Part shown: positions 60,410 through 64,000 of the stretch, one piece after another
Numbering within the stretch: position 1 is the stretch's first letter
Layout of the letters: the number at the start of each line of letters is the position of its first letter
Assembly: GCF_020172665.1 (NCBI RefSeq)
Contig: NZ_CP083985.1
Location: 3,452,540 to 3,516,539 of the forward strand
Direction of reading: 5' to 3'
From: [Mycobacterium] zoologicum
GTDB lineage: Bacteria; Actinomycetota; Actinomycetes; Mycobacteriales; Mycobacteriaceae
DNA length: 64,000 nucleotides
Made by a program: the position numbers and the translations under genes
The notes under the pieces: generated by a model
The model's database searches: none
The model's input: the letters and a program-made list of their open reading frames with translations, nothing else
What the model was told of the DNA's origin: nothing

Positions 60410-61795
60410 TCAGTGCGAGAAGTGCTGCTGATCGTCGAAGTGCCCACCCGGCTTGAGCCGGTCCAGCGCGGCCACCGACTTCATGATGTCGTCGAACAGC
60501 GCCCGGGCCAGATCCGCCGACAGGCCCTCGCGCACCACCACCCGCAGCACCGCGACGTCCTCGGCGCCCTCCGGCATGGTGTAGGCCGGCACCTGCCAGC
60601 CGAAGGTCCGCAGCTCGTGGGAGACATCGAACTCGGTGTAGCCGCGATCGCCGGCCAGCCGGCAACTCACCACCGGGATGGCCGAGCCGTCGCTGATCAC
60701 CTCGAAGTGCTCGGACGCGGCCAGTTGATGCGACAGCCAGCGAGCGGTGTCGGACAGCGTCCGCATCACCTCGGTGTAGCCGGCACGGCCCATCCGCAGG
60801 AAGTTGTAGTACTGGCCGACCACTTGGTTGCCCGGCCGGGAGAAGTTCAGCGTGAAGGTGGGCATGTCACCGCCGAGGTAGTTCACCCGGAACACCAGCT
60901 CATCGGGCAGATAGTCGGCACTGCGCCACACCACGAACCCGATACCGGGGTAGGTCAGGCCGTACTTGTGGCCGCTGACGTTGATCGACACCACTCTCGG
61001 TAACCGGAAGTCCCACTTGAGATCCGGGTGCAGGAACGGCACCACGAACCCGCCACTGGCCGCGTCCACATGCACCGGCACGTCCGGCCCGCCACCCGCG
61101 GCGAGAGTGTCCAGGGCCGCGCAGATCGCCTCGACGGGTTCCAGCTCGCCGGTGTAGGTGGTGCCCAGGATGCCGACCACCCCGATGGTGTTCTCATCGA
61201 CGGCGTCGACAACCTGCTCGGGGGTGATCACATAGCGGCCGTGCGCCATCGGCAGGTAGCGCGGTTCGACGTCGAAGTAGCGGCAGAACTTCTCCCACAC
61301 CACCTGCACGTTCGAGCCCATCACCAGGTTCGGGGTGCGACCCTGCCACTTGCCGATTTTCGAGCGCCAGCGCCATTTCATCGCCAGCCCACCCAGCATC
61401 ACCGCCTCGCTGGACCCGACGGTGGACACCCCGACGGCGCTGGCCGGGTCGTCGTCGCGCAGATTCTCGGCGTGAAACAGGTCGGCGACCATGCACACAC
61501 AACGCTGCTCGATGGCCGCGGTCGCCGGGTACTCGTCCTTGTCGATCATGTTCTTGTCGAACGACTCCGCCATCAACGCCGACGCCTCGGGGTCCATCCA
61601 GGTCGTGACGAACGTGGCCAGGTTCAGCCGTGAGCTGCCGTCGAGCATCAGCTCGTCATGAATGAACCGGTAGGCGGTCTGCGGGTCCATCGGGTCATCG
61701 GGCATCCGCAGCGCCGGGACCGGCGCGGTGAACATCCGGCCGGTGTAGGCCGGGGCGATGGTGTGCGCGGGGACGGACGGGTGCGAATGGGTCAC
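60410..61795 (-). CDS. gadB: Glutamate decarboxylase
   Basis: GadB decarboxylates glutamate to GABA with PLP, consuming a proton, and contributes to acid tolerance. This 461-residue group-II decarboxylase has PLP lysine in [21 protein letters not shown] and N-terminal [20 protein letters not shown]. The GTG start at 61795 is preceded by GAGGAG (7-nt spacer). It follows nnr by 10 nt, so both are in one operon. No antiporter gadC is visible nearby. Confidence 0.94.
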   Translation of the reverse strand: MTHSHPSVPAHTIAPAYTGRMFTAPVPALRMPDDPMDPQTAYRFIHDELMLDGSSRLNLATFVTTWMDPEASALMAESFDKNMIDKDEYPATAAIEQRCVCMVADLFHAENLRDDDPASAVGVSTVGSSEAVMLGGLAMKWRWRSKIGKWQGRTPNLVMGSNVQVVWEKFCRYFDVEPRYLPMAHGRYVITPEQVVDAVDENTIGVVGILGTTYTGELEPVEAICAALDTLAAGGGPDVPVHVDAASGGFVVPFLHPDLKWDFRLPRVVSINVSGHKYGLTYPGIGFVVWRSADYLPDELVFRVNYLGGDMPTFTLNFSRPGNQVVGQYYNFLRMGRAGYTEVMRTLSDTARWLSHQLAASEHFEVISDGSAIPVVSCRLAGDRGYTEFDVSHELRTFGWQVPAYTMPEGAEDVAVLRVVVREGLSADLARALFDDIMKSVAALDRLKPGGHFDDQQHFSH

Positions 61796-61805
61796 GACAA
61801 CTCCT

Positions 61806-63233
61806 CTATAGCTGAGCCAGGGCGGTGCGGATGTGCGCCACGATGCGTGACGCCGACGTCGGGGTGTCGGCGGGTCCGGGGTCGGCGGCCGACGCTGCGG
61901 CCGCCCGGGTGTGCACGAAGGCGGCGGCCGCGGCGGCCTGCGCGGTGGGCAGGCCGGAGGCCAGCAGCGCGCCGATCAAGCCGGACAGCACGTCGCCGGA
62001 CCCGGCGGTGGCCGCCCAGGATCCCCCGGCCGGGTTGAGGTAGACCGGGCCGGGTTCATGCGGGTCGGCGACGACGGTCACGTTGCCCTTCAACAGCACC
62101 GTGCAGCCCATCTGGTCGGCGAGCCCGCGGGCCGCGCCCACCCGGTCCGCACCGGGCGGGTGGCCGGCCAACCGGGCATATTCGCCGGCGTGCGGGGTAA
62201 GTACCGTCGGTGCCGTTCGGTTGACGACGAGATCGGGGTGCGCGGCCAGGATGGTCAGCGCGTCGGCGTCGACGATCACCGGCAGGTCGGTGCCGAGCGC
62301 GAACCACAGCGCGGCGGCCGCGTCGCCGTCGGTGCCCAGGCCGGGTCCGACCACCCAGGCCTGCACCCGGCCCGCAGCCGCGGCACTCGGTGCGACCACC
62401 ACTTCCGGCCAGTGCGAAACCACCTGGGCGGCAGCACTTCCGGTGTAGCGGACCATGCCTGAGGTGGCGGCTACTGCCGCACCGGAGCACAGGATGGCCG
62501 CGCCCGGATAGGTCTTCGAGCCGGCCAGGATTCCGGTGACGCCCTGGGTGTACTTGTCGTCGCGGGGACCGGGCGCCGGCCAGAGCGCTTCGGCGTCGGC
62601 CGCTTCAAAGCCGTGCAGGTCGGTGGCAGGCAGGTCCAGGCCGATGTCGACCAGTTCGACGCGCCCGCACTCCCCCAGTGCGTGAACGGGTTTGAGGCCG
62701 CCGAAGGTGACGGTCAGCACCGCGTGCACCGCGGGCCCGTCGGCCGCACCGGTGTGCGGGTCCAGGCCGCTGGGCAGGTCGACGGCCACCACCGGGATGC
62801 CCGCCGCGGCAACCGCCGCGAACACCTCGGCGGCATTCGGCCTCAACGTACCCCGGCCGGAGATGCCGACCACCCCGTCGATCACCAGATCCGTTGCGGC
62901 CGGCACGGTATCGACGATGCGGCCGCCGGCTTTCCGGAACGCGGCCAGCCCCTTGGCGTGGGCGCGTTCCGGATCGAGCAGGATCGCGGCCGCTGCCGCA
63001 CCGCGCCGGCGCAGCAGGGCCGCGGCCCACAGTGCGTCGCCGCCGTTGTCACCGGAACCCACCACCGCGCACACGCTCCGGCCGGCCACCCCGCCGGTTC
63101 GCGAGACCAACTCGCCGGCGATCGCAGTCGTCAGCCCGAACGCCGCCCGGCGCATCAGGACGCCGTCGGGCAGGCTCGCCAGCAGCGGCGCCTCGGCGGC
63201 GCGGATCTGTTCAACGGTGTAGTAGTGGCGCAC
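61806..63233 (-). CDS. nnr: Bifunctional NAD(P)HX epimerase/dehydratase
   Basis: Nnr repairs hydrated NAD(P)H. This 475-residue fusion has an N-terminal YjeF_N epimerase domain (about 1-205, VVGSGDNGGDALWAAALL and ATDLVIDGVVGISGRG). The C-terminal dehydratase domain (ribokinase fold, about 215-475) has VVGPGLGTDGDA and ATAGSGDVLSGLIGALLASG. It matches Rv3433c. The stop lies 10 nt before the gadB start, and the start is 24 nt after the rhomboid-like gene. Confidence 0.94.
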   Translation of the reverse strand: MRHYYTVEQIRAAEAPLLASLPDGVLMRRAAFGLTTAIAGELVSRTGGVAGRSVCAVVGSGDNGGDALWAAALLRRRGAAAAAILLDPERAHAKGLAAFRKAGGRIVDTVPAATDLVIDGVVGISGRGTLRPNAAEVFAAVAAAGIPVVAVDLPSGLDPHTGAADGPAVHAVLTVTFGGLKPVHALGECGRVELVDIGLDLPATDLHGFEAADAEALWPAPGPRDDKYTQGVTGILAGSKTYPGAAILCSGAAVAATSGMVRYTGSAAAQVVSHWPEVVVAPSAAAAGRVQAWVVGPGLGTDGDAAAALWFALGTDLPVIVDADALTILAAHPDLVVNRTAPTVLTPHAGEYARLAGHPPGADRVGAARGLADQMGCTVLLKGNVTVVADPHEPGPVYLNPAGGSWAATAGSGDVLSGLIGALLASGLPTAQAAAAAAFVHTRAAAASAADPGPADTPTSASRIVAHIRTALAQL

Positions 63234-63257
63234 TGCTGCCTCCCTCGCTGCCCAAGG

Positions 63258-63872
63258 CTAGTGGGGACGGTGCCGGGTCAGTGGGTAACAGGCCAACCCG
63301 ATGCCGACCGCGGCCAGGTGCCCGATCGCGGTGAAGTCGGGATTGATCACCAGCGGGACGGTGAAGATCGCGATCAGCGCGATCAGATAACCCCAGCGCC
63401 AGGGCCGGCGGATCCGGTAGGTCAGCACGGCTGCCACCCCGGCGAGGAAGTAGCTGACCCCGATGTCGCGGGCGTAGGTCAGGTGCTCGGACTCGCGGCG
63501 CAGGTTGATCAGTGCGTACAGCGCGGCCTGGCTGATGTAGGTTGCGCCGATGTGGGCGGCCAGTCCGACCTCGGCCCAGCGCCGGTGGCCCAGCCAGTGC
63601 TCGGCCGGCGCCAGGATCAACGTGAACAGCACCAGGTATGGCGTCCAGTCCTTGCCGTCGATCCACAGCAGGCTCGCGATCAGCACCTCGAAGGGGTCGG
63701 TGGCCAGGTGGTGCAGGTTGGTCGACTGATCGACGAGGATGGCGTGCAGCCGCGGCCCGACCGAGTTCTGCACCACCGTGGTCACCAGCAGCACTGCCAG
63801 CCACAGATAGGTCAACGGTGCGGCGTGCACGAAGTGCCACGCTGCTTCGAGGCGGGTTTTCACGCGGACCAC
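63258..63872 (-). CDS. Rhomboid-like membrane protein (Rv3434c-like position)
   Basis: This 204-residue integral membrane protein has about six helices, for example LTYLWLAVLLVTTVVQNSVG, WGYLIALIAIFTVPLVI and HLAAVGIGLACYPL. In the rhomboid fold the serine would be in GVSYFLAGVAA (the final Gly of the usual GxSG is Tyr) and the His in AIGHLAAVGI, so the catalytic pair may or may not be intact. It is the first visible gene of the long operon. GTG 63872 is the start; GTG 63863 is an alternative. Confidence 0.7.
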   Translation of the reverse strand: MVRVKTRLEAAWHFVHAAPLTYLWLAVLLVTTVVQNSVGPRLHAILVDQSTNLHHLATDPFEVLIASLLWIDGKDWTPYLVLFTLILAPAEHWLGHRRWAEVGLAAHIGATYISQAALYALINLRRESEHLTYARDIGVSYFLAGVAAVLTYRIRRPWRWGYLIALIAIFTVPLVINPDFTAIGHLAAVGIGLACYPLTRHRPH

Positions 63873-63982
63873 GGCGTACAGCGTCGCACAGATGACAATC
63901 CTTGATCAGCCATGACAGCTCGCGTATCGTCCGAGTCAATTACGCGACGGCCGGTAGCGAATAAACGGAGAGGGCTGCATTG

Positions 63983-64000
63983 ATGCGCAACCGCTACGCC
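63983..64000 (+). CDS. Start of an unidentified gene, truncated at window end
   Basis: GGAGAGGG about 8 nt before ATG 63983 gives a good ribosome binding site; only six codons (MRNRYA) are visible. The product cannot be identified. Confidence 0.45.

Overview
The window is GC-rich DNA from a mycobacterium. Marker families are a PPE protein, an MmpS/MmpL pair, PGRS repeats, WhiB3, ChoD, HtdY, a SAM-IV riboswitch, LexA boxes of the mycobacterial type and the DnaE2/ImuA'/ImuB mutasome. Gene order follows, with gaps, the M. tuberculosis Rv3339c-Rv3434c interval. Replacement of several Mtb blocks, together with a PGRS protein and PE-PPE-domain proteins that lack a PE domain, suggests a non-tuberculous species, perhaps near the M. 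terrae group. The species assignment is inference. The first 81 bases are Illumina Nextera/P5 adapter, so the left edge is a contig end.

Layout. 82-1309: 3'-truncated PPE gene. 1569-7417: monomeric isocitrate dehydrogenase, then a SAM-IV riboswitch in front of a methionine operon (sulfhydrylase, homoserine acetyltransferase, methyltransferase). 7570-10410: secreted DUF732 protein, DUF3017 protein, folD, Old Yellow Enzyme-like oxidoreductase. 10468-17313: Rv1747-like FHA/ABC exporter convergent with a four-gene conservon (small GTPase-like, DUF742, roadblock, sensor kinase). 17561-19789: trmL, nitroreductase, MOSC protein. 19816-26526: dnaE2 divergent from mmpS-mmpL, with a LexA box between. 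26539-32658: universal stress protein, otsB, htdY, lpqD, acrA1. 32700-35713: FitAB-type toxin-antitoxin, then imuA'-imuB with its own LexA box. 35910-37527: 21-bp tandem repeat and guaA. 37617-40722: beta-phosphoglucomutase-like and GH65 genes. 40732-45801: choD, guaB3, guaB2, DUF5319. 45792-47136: Rv3415c-like gene and whiB3; the sigD-rsdA pair that sits here in Mtb is missing. 47174-52323: a block of secreted or envelope proteins (small exported proteins, two PE-PPE-domain hydrolase paralogues, GlsB-like protein, lipoprotein, PGRS protein with a signal peptide). 52539-55414: groES-groEL1 under a CIRCE operator, and a divergent C39-like protease. 55509-63872: a long minus-strand operon, rhomboid-like / nnr / gadB / alr / hydrolase / tsaE / tsaB-rimI fusion / tsaD. 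63983: start of a plus-strand gene cut by the window edge.

How the genes fit together. Three themes recur: purine synthesis (guaA, guaB2, guaB3); stress and DNA-damage response (LexA boxes at dnaE2 and imuA', CIRCE at groES, whiB3, USP, GlsB); and the envelope (mmpS/L, PPE, PGRS, PE-PPE, alr). Several starts are set by a repeated layout, a TANNNT hexamer followed by exactly 7 nt and then the start codon, which is the mycobacterial leaderless-mRNA pattern. The most notable oddities are the TsaB-RimI fusion, a 57-bp in-frame repeat insertion in the alpha/beta hydrolase, a terminator-like hairpin in the whiB3 leader, the CIRCE region shared with a secreted protease, the PE-less PGRS and PE-PPE proteins, and the missing sigD-rsdA.
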